64,000 nucleotides of DNA, from positions 17,855 to 81,854 of the forward strand of contig JAQEYU010000004.1 in assembly GCA_027692465.1 (NCBI GenBank), read 5' to 3'. The translations under genes were made by a program, and so were the position numbers. Positions 25,680 to 34,414 of the stretch are shown piece by piece. Origin of the DNA: Enterococcaceae bacterium OF42-14pH9A (GTDB taxonomy: Bacteria > Bacillota > Bacilli > Lactobacillales > Enterococcaceae). The notes under the pieces were generated by a model. The model saw nothing but the letters and a program-made list of their open reading frames with translations. It ran no database searches and had not been told where the DNA came from. Within the stretch, counting starts at the first letter, position 1. Each line of letters begins with the position of its first letter.

Positions 25680-26003
25680 ATGTTTGAACAGCAATTTGCT
25701 GCATTGAAGCTGACGGTGGTGGAACTGCCGACAGAAGTTGAAGCGGATGTGCCGATCTATCGGGGCTTTATCCGGGAACTACCATTTTTGGCGGCGGAGG
25801 CTCATTCCGTCCAAGCATTGTATCGGCGCTTGTTGGAAGTCTATCAGGAGTATGCTGAAGAGCAATTGGCAGCGCAGGCCGAAGCAGAAGAGGAAGCCGA
25901 GACCATGACCTCGGCGCTGTTGTCTTATGAAGAATTGCTGAAGTACTACGACGGAGAGAGTTTTGACGGCTTTGAGCATAATGAGGAGGACAAGCCGGTT
26001 TGA
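25680..26003 (+). CDS. Hypothetical acidic protein, 107 residues
   Basis: Not recognised. MFEQQFAALKLTVVELPTEV, then YRGFIRELPFLAAEAHSVQALYRRLLEVY split over a beta and helix layout vaguely like HicB antitoxins, then a long Ala/Glu-rich coiled-coil-like stretch (about 60-85) and an acidic tail. GGAGCTGAGGG lies just before the ATG. Follows the TMEM175 gene; ends before two strong hairpins. Confidence 0.5.
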   Translation: MFEQQFAALKLTVVELPTEVEADVPIYRGFIRELPFLAAEAHSVQALYRRLLEVYQEYAEEQLAAQAEAEEEAETMTSALLSYEELLKYYDGESFDGFEHNEEDKPV

Positions 26004-26047
26004 TGATAGGATCAGGAGCCGGCGCCACCTTCAAATAAGGCATAAGT

Positions 26048-26090
26048 AAAAGACCATCAGCAGCTTTTTTTCAGCTGCTGATGGTCTTTT
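26048..26090. terminator. Perfect 18-bp hairpin terminator
   Basis: Arms 26048-26065 and 26073-26090 are fully complementary around a 7-base loop, followed by T-rich sequence. Ends the TMEM175 operon. Confidence 0.85.
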
Positions 26091-26116
26091 TATAGCGGCG
26101 CCGGTATCCGAAAAAC

Positions 26117-26167
26117 AAAACCCCTGAACCAGTCGGGCTCAAGTTCACCGACTGGTTCAGGGGTTTT
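26117..26167 (-). terminator. Perfect 20-bp hairpin terminator of the CoA-disulfide-reductase-like gene
   Basis: Arms 26117-26136 and 26148-26167 are fully complementary with an 11-base loop; on the minus strand a TTTTGTTTTT run follows. It abuts a copy of the TTAGGGCGTGTCTGAAAA sequence (26163-26180). Confidence 0.8.
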
Positions 26168-26193
26168 CAGACACGCCCTAATCTGTTTTTTGC

Positions 26194-27810
26194 CTATTCT
26201 TCGATCAGAAGAGCTTTGATACCAAAGCCGGCTAAGATGCGAGCGGCGGTGTAGGTATTGAGGCCTTTGCGGAAGGTCAGATAGACCGGACGATCGTGAG
26301 GAATCTCGTCGATGCGGTCCCGCAGTTGGTTCAATGGAATATTGGCGGTGGCTTCGATGCTGCCGCTTGTCGGTTTATCCGGTTCCCGGACATCCAGGAA
26401 GTAAGCATTTTTCAGGTCAGCTGCCGGAATATCGGCGACAGCGATGGTTTCAGCCACTTTGGTAAACTGGTTGATCCCGACATAACCGGCAATGTTCAAT
26501 ACGTCACGGGAGGATGCGTATGGCGGTGAGTAAGGGAATTCCAGATCCGGCAGATCAAAGATCGTCAAGCCGCCGGTGATGGCAACGGACAGTTCGCCGA
26601 TGCGCTTATCGACCCCTTGTTCGCCGACAGCCTGACCACCCAGGATTTTGCCGTTTGATGCGTCAAAGATCAGCTTCAGGTTCAACCGTTTGGCACCGGG
26701 ATAAAAGTAAGCGTGGTCGAAGGGTGTGATGAACACCGTTTTGTAATCGGTGATGCCGGCTGCCTGCAGCATATGCTCTGTCAGACCGGTGTAGCTGGCG
26801 GTATAATCAAAGATCTTGCCCACGCCGGTCCCGAGGTAGCCGCGGTAATGCAGCGTATCGTCGCCATTGACGATATCTGCCAGCAGATGGCCTTGACGAT
26901 TGGCGGCACTGGAGAGCATGCTCGGTGTCGGCAGACCGGTGACGATACTGGTGGTCTCGATCACATCACCGATCGCATAAATATCCGGCAAATTGGTCTG
27001 CAGTTGATCGTTTACCGGAATCTGACCGTTTTCGTTGAGTTTGATCCCGGCAGCCTTGGCAACTTCATTGTTTGGGGTAACGCCGGTAGCAAATAAAATC
27101 ATATCAGTGGGCAATGTGGAGCCGTCTGACAGCTGCAGCAGGCGGCCGTTTTCAGAAATCTCGGTAACTGTTGTGCTGAGATGAACGGTGACCCCTTTGG
27201 CCAACAAATGGTCGTAAATCAAATCGGCAATCTCAGTGTCATAAGGGAAAGCAACCTGAGGCAATTGTTCGATCAAAGTAACTGCCAAACCGCGTTCCTT
27301 CATGTTCTCCGCCATTTCCAAACCGGCGACACCGGCCCCCAGAATGGTGACAGTCTTGGGATCGTGGCTGTTCAAATAAGCCATGATGGCATCGGCATTG
27401 GTTACATTTCGCAAAACAAAGCCGTTAGCTGCTGTTTCGGCACCGGGAATATCCGGTAATGTAGGGCGAGCACCGGTTGCCAAGATCAGCTTGTCATAAT
27501 TTTCGGTCCGAAGGGTTTCGTCATTCAGGTTTTTGACGGTAACTGTTTTGGCATCCGGATCGATGGCAGTGACTTCATGACGGGTAAAGACATCGATGTT
27601 GTTCTTTTCTTTTAACTGTTCCGGAGTCCGTTCGATCAGGCTGGACCGATCGGTGATCACGCCACCCAGATAGTAGGGCAGGGCACAGCTGGCATAGGAA
27701 ATATCCGCGCCTCTTTCAAACAAAATGATTTCGTGGCTTTCGTTCAACCGGCGCAACCGTGTGGCAAAGGACGGTCCTCCGGCAACGCCGCCGATAACGA
27801 TGATTTTCAT
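26194..27810 (-). CDS. CoA-disulfide reductase-like flavoprotein with degenerate rhodanese domain
   Basis: 538 residues. Pyridine nucleotide-disulfide oxidoreductase with FAD motif GGVAGGPSFATR, the redox Cys42 in SYASCALPY and NAD-binding GAGVAGLEMAE. It reduces CoA disulfides or related low-molecular-weight disulfides or persulfides with NAD(P)H. The C-terminal rhodanese-like domain (about 450-538) lacks its catalytic Cys: the loop that usually reads YC..G reads LTFRKGLNTYTAARIL, with Phe in place. Start ATG 27810 (GAGGAG upstream) is preferred to an extended frame. Divergent from the ygbA-like operon. Confidence 0.85.
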   Translation of the reverse strand: MKIIVIGGVAGGPSFATRLRRLNESHEIILFERGADISYASCALPYYLGGVITDRSSLIERTPEQLKEKNNIDVFTRHEVTAIDPDAKTVTVKNLNDETLRTENYDKLILATGARPTLPDIPGAETAANGFVLRNVTNADAIMAYLNSHDPKTVTILGAGVAGLEMAENMKERGLAVTLIEQLPQVAFPYDTEIADLIYDHLLAKGVTVHLSTTVTEISENGRLLQLSDGSTLPTDMILFATGVTPNNEVAKAAGIKLNENGQIPVNDQLQTNLPDIYAIGDVIETTSIVTGLPTPSMLSSAANRQGHLLADIVNGDDTLHYRGYLGTGVGKIFDYTASYTGLTEHMLQAAGITDYKTVFITPFDHAYFYPGAKRLNLKLIFDASNGKILGGQAVGEQGVDKRIGELSVAITGGLTIFDLPDLEFPYSPPYASSRDVLNIAGYVGINQFTKVAETIAVADIPAADLKNAYFLDVREPDKPTSGSIEATANIPLNQLRDRIDEIPHDRPVYLTFRKGLNTYTAARILAGFGIKALLIEE

Positions 27811-28142
27811 AACAGACAGCTCCTCTTGTATTGAGTCTATGGATCTTTCAACTTGGATTTTCAACGAGAAACACAAGTTATTTTGCTGCCTCGATAGTAA
27901 CGCGAAGTCGGGAAGGTGGCAAAGAAAACGTCTCGTATGAAAGCGGCAGAAATGCTCCTAAAACACAGACCTGTACCAGCTGACCGCAGGGAGGGGGGCT
28001 TCATCCTCCTTTGATGTGCATTACAATGTTGTCGTGCGTTTCCTCTTTCGCCTGCTGAAACTTTTCGGCACTCGGCCGCTTGCTTTAATTCCAATCTGGA
28101 TGAAATACTGGGACAGCTGCTTTGAGAAAGCTACTTTTTAAT
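27811..28142. other. Divergent intergenic region with R2 repeat
   Basis: No gene in about 330 bases. From about 27970 to 28035 it matches 18872-18937, and from 28049 to 28109 it matches the end of the window (63803-63862) in inverted orientation; both segments belong to repeat family R2. The ygbA promoter follows. Confidence 0.6.
27970..28109 (-). repeat. Dispersed intergenic repeat R2, copy B
   Basis: Two parts: CTGTACCAGCTGACCGCAGG onward resembles the third 70-bp unit at 18872, and CTGAAACTTTTCGGCACTCGG onward equals the reverse complement of 63803-63862 with few changes. Confidence 0.65.
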
Positions 28143-28180
28143 TGAGAAGCATTCTCATTAGTGCCGAGGTCTGTTATACT
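28143..28180 (+). promoter_or_regulatory. Promoter with the shared palindrome before the ygbA-like operon
   Basis: TGAGAAGCATTCTCA (28143-28157) covers the -35 position. An extended -10, TGTTATACT, follows at 28172-28180, 17 bases from the weak -35 TTCTCA. Identical to the palindrome at 1397-1411. The position within the promoter suggests repression by a stress-sensing regulator. Confidence 0.65.
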
Positions 28181-28200
28181 GGAAGAAATGCGAGGTGACG

Positions 28201-28578
28201 ATGATGAAAACACTTACCGGGCCGGTGATTGCGGAAGAGATGAAGCTGATTACAGCCATGATCACGCTGTATTATCACAAGCATCCCGAAAAAACACAGA
28301 TCAGTCGTGAGAAAATGAATGCTTATGCTTTGAAACGGCTGATGCGCTGTCGCTTCGGTGAAGCAAAACCTACTTGCAAAAACTGTCCGATTCACTGTTA
28401 TCGACCGGACTATCGGGAACAGATGCGGCAGATCATGATTTATTCCGGGCCCCGCATGCTGTGGCACCATCCGCTCCTTTGTCTGAAGCACCTGATAAGA
28501 GGGCGCAAGCCGGTGCCGGAAGCCAAAGCTGCTGTTTTAAAACCAGTACATGCAATCAAGGAGGACGTAGTGATTTGA
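28201..28578 (+). CDS. YgbA-like nitrous-oxide-stimulated-promoter family protein
   Basis: 125 residues in the YgbA_NO family, whose E. coli member is under NsrR control and is needed for growth under nitrosative stress. A Cys cluster C50-X8-C59-X2-C62-X3-C66 suggests a metal or cluster site, followed by the family motif YSGPRMLWHHP. Start at the first of two ATGs (28201 or 28204), behind GAGGTG. First gene of a four-gene operon, whose next start overlaps its stop. The assignment is good; the biochemical role of the family is not settled. Confidence 0.85.
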   Translation: MMKTLTGPVIAEEMKLITAMITLYYHKHPEKTQISREKMNAYALKRLMRCRFGEAKPTCKNCPIHCYRPDYREQMRQIMIYSGPRMLWHHPLLCLKHLIRGRKPVPEAKAAVLKPVHAIKEDVVI

Positions 28579-28973
28579 AGATATTGTTTATTATTTTAGG
28601 CGCGCTCACACTGGCACTGGGGACACTGGGGATTTTTCTGCCCTTCTTGCCGACGACGGTTTTTTATCTGCTGACGGGCTTTTTCTGGCTCCGCAGCTCG
28701 GAAAAACTGCATCAGCGCTTCGTAAATTCAGCGACATACCGACAATATGTGGAGGAGCCGCTGGTGAAGAAAAAAATCACCAATAAAGGCATGGTGCGGA
28801 TGTTTGCAATGATGGCGATTGTCTTTGCACTGCCGGGGATTCTGGTGGACAACACGCCGATGCGGATCTGTCTGGTGATCGTTTACGCCCTCCACGTGAT
28901 CGGATTGACCTGGTATCTGCGGGGACGAAAAGTCAAAGATACCGTGGAGAAAGTAGGCGGAATCCAAGAATGA
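28575..28973 (+). CDS. DUF454 (YbaN-like) membrane protein
   Basis: 132 residues, starting at TTG 28575 with AAGGAGG 9 bases upstream, overlapping the ygbA stop by 4 bases. DUF454 signature LGIFLPFLPTTVFYLLTGFFWLRSSEKLHQRF, with a first hydrophobic helix and two more in the C-terminal half (FAMMAIVFALPGILV and a following one). It is an integral membrane protein of unknown function. It lies between ygbA and the ABC genes, overlapping both, so it probably acts with them. Confidence 0.8.
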   Translation: MKILFIILGALTLALGTLGIFLPFLPTTVFYLLTGFFWLRSSEKLHQRFVNSATYRQYVEEPLVKKKITNKGMVRMFAMMAIVFALPGILVDNTPMRICLVIVYALHVIGLTWYLRGRKVKDTVEKVGGIQE

Positions 28974-30742
28974 TCGATAAACGTCTATTTGAATTTACCG
29001 ACAAAAAGCCGCTGATTTTGTTAGTGGCTTTCCGTTTGGGGCAGTTGTGTCTGTCGATTGGCATGTGGCTGCTGTTTGCCTGGGGTGTCTCAGGCCTGCT
29101 GGCAGGTGATCTGTCACAACAAGGGCCGTGGCTCGTCGCCGGCGGCATTTTCGCCGGAGTGGCGGGCAAGGCGGCGCTGCATTATTTGATGGAGCAGCAG
29201 CTGTTTGACTCTGCGGCCCGTTTACGCCTGACGCTGCGGCAGCAGGTGATGGAAAAAGCCTTTCGTCTGGGCGACAGCGAAGGGCAGCTGGCGCCGTCTG
29301 TTTTGTCGCAGTTGGCCGTGGACGGCATTGAACAGGTGGAGATCTATTATGCCCGTTTTCTGCCGCAGCTGTTTTACTGTCTGCTGGCATCGCTGGTGAT
29401 CTTTCTTACCCTGCTGCAGTTTGCCTGGCAACCGGCTGTGCTGCTCTTGGCGGGGATTCCTTTGATCCCGATTGTCATCATGGCGGTCATGAAGATTGCC
29501 AAAAAGATCCTCAGCAAATACTGGGGCGACTACACCAATCTCGGGACCCGCTTTTATGAAAATCTCCAGGGCTTTCGCGTGTTGAAGGCCTTCGACTATG
29601 ACGGGATCAAAGAAAAAGAGATGGTAACAGAAGCAGAAGGGTTCCGCAAGATCACCATGAGTCTGTTGTCGATGCAGCTGAATTCCATTACGATCATGGA
29701 TCTGATCAGCTACGGCGGTGCCGGTCTGGGGATTGGGTTTGCCCTTAAGGCTTACGGGGCGGCTCAGACAGATCTGATGGGACTTTTGGTCTTTCTGTTT
29801 TTGAGTGCTGAGGTTTTTATTCCGATGCGGCAGCTGGGTTCGCTTTTTCATGTAGCGATGAATGGAATCAGCGCAGTCAGCCGCCTCTTCGAATACTTGG
29901 AACTGCCGGAACAGATTTACGGGAGTGAATCATTGGCAGAGCCGTTGGCGGAGATTCGCGTCGAGCAGCTGCAGTTTTCCTATGATGGGCAGCAGCAGGC
30001 GTTGTCCGGTATTGATCTGACATTGAAAAAAGGCAGCTTCACAGCCTTTGTCGGCAGCTCCGGCAGCGGTAAAAGTACGCTGGGCCGGCTTTTGGCGGGT
30101 CGTTTCGGAACTTGGCGGGGGAACCTGCTGTGGAACGGCCGACCGCTGGGAGACTTCACCAGAGAAACCTTGCGGGAAAAAGCGGTCATCATCGACGGTC
30201 ATGCGTATTTGTACCCGACGACGATTCGGGAGAACCTGCTCTTGGGACTGCCGGAAGCACTTCGCACCGCAGCACCTTCAGCTCAGGCGGCGCAGATCGA
30301 TCTGGAAGCTCGTTTGTGGCGGGCACTGGAGCAGGTATCGCTGGCGGCTGAGGTCAAAGGACTGCCGCAGCAGTTGGATACCCCGTTGACGGAAAATGGC
30401 GGCAATCTTTCCGGCGGTCAGCGTCAGCGGCTGCTGGTGGCGCAAGGCCTGTTGCGGGAGGCGGACTTTTATCTTTTTGACGAGATTACTTCCGGAGTAG
30501 ATGCGGTCAGTGAGGAGCAGCTGCTGACGACGATTAGGCAGCTGGCCAAAGACAAGCTGGTGCTCTTTATTTCGCACCGGCTGTACAATGTTTTGGCAGC
30601 TGACCAGGTCTATGTGTTGAGCAAAGGCAGCCTGCAGGAACAAGGATCACCGGCTGAGCTGCAGGCTTCAGAGGGCTTCTTCAAGGATTATTTTGCAAAA
30701 GAACAGGCAGTATTGGGAGGTGCAGTCGGTCATGAAAAATGA
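28970..30742 (+). CDS. CydD-like ABC exporter half, subunit A
   Basis: 590 residues; six membrane segments (about 15-300) and an ATPase domain (about 325-575). Walker A GSSGSGKST, signature NLSGGQRQR, FYLFDEITSGVDAVS as Walker B and SHRLYNVL as H-loop. The layout and size match CydD-like thiol exporters needed for cytochrome bd assembly, though no cyd oxidase genes are in the window. ATGA overlap with the DUF454 gene and 11-base overlap with the next ABC gene. The pairing with ygbA suggests a role in NO or thiol stress. Substrate inferred only. Confidence 0.78.
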   Translation: MIDKRLFEFTDKKPLILLVAFRLGQLCLSIGMWLLFAWGVSGLLAGDLSQQGPWLVAGGIFAGVAGKAALHYLMEQQLFDSAARLRLTLRQQVMEKAFRLGDSEGQLAPSVLSQLAVDGIEQVEIYYARFLPQLFYCLLASLVIFLTLLQFAWQPAVLLLAGIPLIPIVIMAVMKIAKKILSKYWGDYTNLGTRFYENLQGFRVLKAFDYDGIKEKEMVTEAEGFRKITMSLLSMQLNSITIMDLISYGGAGLGIGFALKAYGAAQTDLMGLLVFLFLSAEVFIPMRQLGSLFHVAMNGISAVSRLFEYLELPEQIYGSESLAEPLAEIRVEQLQFSYDGQQQALSGIDLTLKKGSFTAFVGSSGSGKSTLGRLLAGRFGTWRGNLLWNGRPLGDFTRETLREKAVIIDGHAYLYPTTIRENLLLGLPEALRTAAPSAQAAQIDLEARLWRALEQVSLAAEVKGLPQQLDTPLTENGGNLSGGQRQRLLVAQGLLREADFYLFDEITSGVDAVSEEQLLTTIRQLAKDKLVLFISHRLYNVLAADQVYVLSKGSLQEQGSPAELQASEGFFKDYFAKEQAVLGGAVGHEK

Positions 30743-32387
30743 AGGCAAACTCTTGGGCTGGCTGCTGCATTTTGTCGCTCCTTTGAAAGGGCGCATGCTG
30801 CTGGCAGTCTTGCTGGGAATCATCAGCAATTTGTCGGTGGTGGCCATTCCTGTAATCGGCTTTTATCAAGGCTGGCAGTTGTTCAACGGGCGGGCAGTCG
30901 GGGTGGCTGCTACGATTTGGCTGCTGTTGGCTTTGGGGATCCTGCGAGGAATCACCCGTTACGGGGAGCAGTATTGTAATCACGATATCGCTTTTCGTTT
31001 ATTGGCCTTATTGCGTCAGCAGATTTTCCGACAGCTGCGCAAATTGGGTCCGGCGCGACTGGTCAGTGTCAAAAGCGGCGACTTTATTACAACCGTGACT
31101 TCGGATGTGGAAGCACTGGAAGTCTTTTTCGCCCATACGGTCTCACCCTTCTTTATTTTTATTGGAACAACGCTGGTCACGGTCGGTTTTCTGGGCAGTC
31201 ATGCCTGGCAGCTGGCACTGATCCTTTTGACGGCGTTGTGTCTGGTGGGCTTGGTGATCCCGCTGGCCGGGTATCACCGATATCAGGCGGTAGCCGAGCA
31301 GCAGCACAGTTCTTTCACCGACTTGAATCAGCAAGTGACCGAAAGCATTCAGAGTCTGGCGACAATCCAGCAATATGACTTGGGACGGGAACGGTTGGCC
31401 CGCCTGTCAGAAGAGGGACAAAAACTCAACGTAGCCCATCGTAAAAAGCTGCGGCAGGGGACTCAGCTGGCAGTAGCCGGAGAAGCTGTGATGATGAGTT
31501 GTGCTGTCTTGATGATCCTGATTGGGTTGGCAGCAGCTCTGCCGGCACAGGTCATCGGACTGGGGGTTGTTTTGTCCCTCAGCAGTTTTGGTCCGGCGTT
31601 TGCCATGAACGGCTTGGGAGCAGCCCTGCTGACGACCTTTGCCAGTGGGCGGCGAATCTATGACCTCTTTCAGGAAGAGCCGCAAGTCGTTTTTCCGCAA
31701 GAAGAGGAGCTGTCAGAAGAAAGCCGTTTCACAGAGGCTGCTCTCCAACAGCTGACATTCCGTTATCCGGATGGGGAAAAGCCGGTCTTGGCCGCGGTGG
31801 ATCTGAGTCTGCGCCCCGGCCAGACAGTCGGCATCAGCGGGCCTTCCGGTATCGGCAAGAGTACGCTGATCAAGCTGCTGATGCGTTATTGGGATCCCGA
31901 GAGCGGCAATATCCTGTTGAATCAGCGCTCTTTACGGCGGTTCACGGAGAGCCGGCTTCACCGGACGGAAGGCTTTTTCGAGCAGACGACCTTTTTATTT
32001 GAAGATACTGTCGCCAACAATATCCGGCTGGGAAAAGCGGCAGCTACTATGGAGGAGATCCGGCAGGCAGCAGAAAAAGCCGCCATCCATGATTGGATCA
32101 CGGGATTGCCGCAAGGGTATGAAACTCCTATCGGCGGCTTGGCTCGCAGTTTGTCTGACGGCGAGCGACAGCGGATCGGTTTGGCACGGCTGTTTTTACA
32201 GGATGCGCCGCTGTTGCTGCTGGATGAACCCACCAGTAACCTTGATTATCTGAATGAGCTGGCGATCTTGGAGACAATCCGCGATTTTCAGGACAAGGCG
32301 ATTCTGCTGGTTTCCCATCGCGACACGACCCTTTCTTCCGCAGATGCTGTTTATACCTTGGAAGACAGCCATTTGCGCCTCCGATAA
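30732..32387 (+). CDS. CydC-like ABC exporter half, subunit B
   Basis: 551 residues with six membrane segments and an ATPase domain: Walker A GPSGIGKST, signature SLSDGERQR (Asp in place of the usual second Gly), LLLLDEPTSNLDYLN and SHRDTTL. The start ATG 30732 has GGGAGGTG and lies 11 bases inside the upstream gene. It forms the heterodimeric partner of 28970-30742. Family knowledge: CydDC exports cysteine/glutathione or handles heme-related redox. Inference: here it is tied to the shared palindrome regulon. Confidence 0.78.
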   Translation: MKNEGKLLGWLLHFVAPLKGRMLLAVLLGIISNLSVVAIPVIGFYQGWQLFNGRAVGVAATIWLLLALGILRGITRYGEQYCNHDIAFRLLALLRQQIFRQLRKLGPARLVSVKSGDFITTVTSDVEALEVFFAHTVSPFFIFIGTTLVTVGFLGSHAWQLALILLTALCLVGLVIPLAGYHRYQAVAEQQHSSFTDLNQQVTESIQSLATIQQYDLGRERLARLSEEGQKLNVAHRKKLRQGTQLAVAGEAVMMSCAVLMILIGLAAALPAQVIGLGVVLSLSSFGPAFAMNGLGAALLTTFASGRRIYDLFQEEPQVVFPQEEELSEESRFTEAALQQLTFRYPDGEKPVLAAVDLSLRPGQTVGISGPSGIGKSTLIKLLMRYWDPESGNILLNQRSLRRFTESRLHRTEGFFEQTTFLFEDTVANNIRLGKAAATMEEIRQAAEKAAIHDWITGLPQGYETPIGGLARSLSDGERQRIGLARLFLQDAPLLLLDEPTSNLDYLNELAILETIRDFQDKAILLVSHRDTTLSSADAVYTLEDSHLRLR

Positions 32388-32547
32388 TCCCAAACGACAT
32401 CCTTTGAAAATCCGCCGTTTCTGACAAGCTCGCCACGAGCTGTCAGGCCGGCAGGTGTTTCAGGGGGTGTTTTTTCTTTTTTAAGCCGGTTTCAAGATTC
32501 AAAAACAAAGAAAAAGTGGGCTTTTTATTGAAATGGCTGTTTTTTTA

Positions 32548-32576
32548 TTGGTCGCAGCCTGTTGAGGGAGTATACT
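32548..32576 (+). promoter_or_regulatory. Promoter of the Mga-like regulator
   Basis: TTGGTC (32548-32553), 17-base spacer, TATACT (32571-32576), then about 64 bases to the gene start. Confidence 0.6.
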
Positions 32577-32639
32577 TTTAAAGAGAGTATGTCTGAAAAA
32601 ATGTTGTGGTTGCGACTAACCGGAAAGAGGAGGCAGCGG

Positions 32640-34127
32640 ATGTATCGACGGCAGATCCTGAATGAGTGGGACAAAAAGATTATGGAGTTTTTGTCCCTTA
32701 TCAAGCAAAACGGCAATCAGATCACCAAAAAAGAGATCGCCGCACGGATGTCTTTGACTCGGCCGACACTGATCAAACTGGTGGCGGATATCCAGGCGAT
32801 TTTTGAAAGAATGGACGGCTACCAGCTGTTGGCTGCCAACAACGATTACCGACTGGCAATTGCCGCCAATCAAAGTATCCACTCGGTATTTTTGGATCTG
32901 CTGCGTTATTCCAGAAAGTACAAGATCCTACTGGAATTGTTTGAGCATGAGAGTATCAACAGTCAGATTTTCTGTGATACCAATAACATCAGCGTTTCTA
33001 CTTATTATGCGGAGCTCAAAGAACTCAATCAGCTGTTGCAAGAATTCAACCTGGTAATCCGCAATAACCAACTGCAGGGAGCCGAATTTCAGATTCGTCA
33101 TTTTTTTGTTTCGCTTTTTTTCAACTGTTCCACCTTTGCCGAACTGGAGCAGCTCAGCAGCCGGTATGTCCCGCAACGTTTCATTGAGGACCTGGACCTG
33201 CTGTTCCGCATTCGCGTCAACAAACGCTTCATCCATGAGATGGGACTTTACTTTTATGTTTTGCAGCAGCGGCACCGCAATGACTGCGGCCAAGTTCCGC
33301 TGCTCGCTGAAGCCCTTTTTGCCAATACCTATGACCGCAGCTCACAACAGCACTTTTTGGAGGCATTGAGTCGTTCCCGGATTCTGGATAAGATGGAACG
33401 GATTTTGACGAACAGCGGCTTTGCAAAAGATTCTGTCATGCAGAAAAACGAGCAGGTGCTGCTGGTACTTTTTTTCATGAGCCATCATTTTTCTTCCTAT
33501 GATTCGCTGTTGTTTTCACGGTTGCAGCATTTGGAGAGTGTGACAGGATTTTCGGCAGTTGCAATCGCCGGTTACTTCAAAAAAGCCTGCCATGCCGAAG
33601 ACAGCAAGAACCGCCAGATTCTGTATAATCTGTCCAAATCAGTGTGGCGCCACCTGATATTGAAGGGTGCAATGGATATCGAGCAGGACCTGGTTTTTTA
33701 TAAATACCGGCAGGATCTGCAGGTGATCAACGAATGGGACACCTTCCAACAAGTCGTTTCCGGAATGCAGCAGCAGTTTCCGGGGTTTTTCTACGGAGAT
33801 GCGGCAGATGATCCGTTGATCGGTGATCTGGGACGGATGTATCTCTATTTTCTCGGCGACCAGGAAGCTACCCACAAGATCGGGATCTATTATGTGGACA
33901 ATCAGCTGCTGGCCAAGCAGATGACAGATTTTTACCGGCAGGAGCTCAATAAATATTCCAACATCAGCGCCCAACCTTGGGATGAAGCCTACCATTATGA
34001 TCTGGTAGTGACCAACTATGAATCCCCGGAACTATTGGAAAACAGCGACAACATCTATTTATTGAATCTCAGCAGCCCGCTGGAAAACGTGAAGTACATT
34101 TTACAGATGCTGAAAAACAACGGGTAA
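32640..34127 (+). CDS. Mga-like transcriptional regulator
   Basis: 495 residues. N-terminal helix-turn-helix pair (about 20-60, KKEIAARMSLTRPTLIKLV, and 95-145, with SVSTYYAELKELNQLLQEF), a middle PRD-like helical region and a C-terminal EIIB-like region. This is the architecture of Mga/AtxA-type regulators in streptococci and enterococci, which couple sugar phosphorylation to surface or metabolic genes. ATG 32640 has AGAGGAGGC. No obvious target neighbour; a weak terminator-like hairpin is at 34321. Confidence 0.75.
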   Translation: MYRRQILNEWDKKIMEFLSLIKQNGNQITKKEIAARMSLTRPTLIKLVADIQAIFERMDGYQLLAANNDYRLAIAANQSIHSVFLDLLRYSRKYKILLELFEHESINSQIFCDTNNISVSTYYAELKELNQLLQEFNLVIRNNQLQGAEFQIRHFFVSLFFNCSTFAELEQLSSRYVPQRFIEDLDLLFRIRVNKRFIHEMGLYFYVLQQRHRNDCGQVPLLAEALFANTYDRSSQQHFLEALSRSRILDKMERILTNSGFAKDSVMQKNEQVLLVLFFMSHHFSSYDSLLFSRLQHLESVTGFSAVAIAGYFKKACHAEDSKNRQILYNLSKSVWRHLILKGAMDIEQDLVFYKYRQDLQVINEWDTFQQVVSGMQQQFPGFFYGDAADDPLIGDLGRMYLYFLGDQEATHKIGIYYVDNQLLAKQMTDFYRQELNKYSNISAQPWDEAYHYDLVVTNYESPELLENSDNIYLLNLSSPLENVKYILQMLKNNG

Positions 34128-34320
34128 CGCTGCCTATGACGGTGTAATTAACTGGTATAGCTCGATTAAAAGTCGACCTTGGGACCGTATCCCAGCGAAA
34201 TAAGTCGAATTTATAACAGATCCTGTTTACTGTTTTCTGTTGCGAATCAGTTTTCTTACTGGTTGTCGAAAAGCAAGCAATGGCGTTTTGCCGCTTGTTT
34301 TTCGACCTTTTTTTGATTCT

Positions 34321-34341
34321 CCGAAGAATTTTCGGTTTTTT
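34321..34341 (+). terminator. Short hairpin with T-run after the Mga-like gene
   Basis: CCGAA (34321-34325) and TTCGG (34331-34335) with a following run of seven T. Weak stem, so moderate. Confidence 0.4.
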
Positions 34342-34359
34342 TAACGGCGCCGTTAAAAA
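34338..34359. promoter_or_regulatory. 22-bp perfect palindrome, candidate TetR operator
   Basis: TTAACGGCGCCGTTAA with extra T and A on each side is perfectly symmetric over 34338-34359. It is 55 bases before the TetR start and overlaps or precedes its likely promoter (-10-like TAAAAT at 34389). Probably an autoregulatory site. Confidence 0.6.
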
Positions 34360-34414
34360 GACCGGAAATAAAAACAGCCGTTCCTGTGTAAAATAGAATC
34401 GAGGAGGGGATTGT

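Noticed and set aside
32400..32470. Terminator after the CydC-like gene
   Set aside because: A TGACAAGCTC/GAGCTGTCA stem exists but is not followed directly by a T-run, so it was not listed as a terminator.
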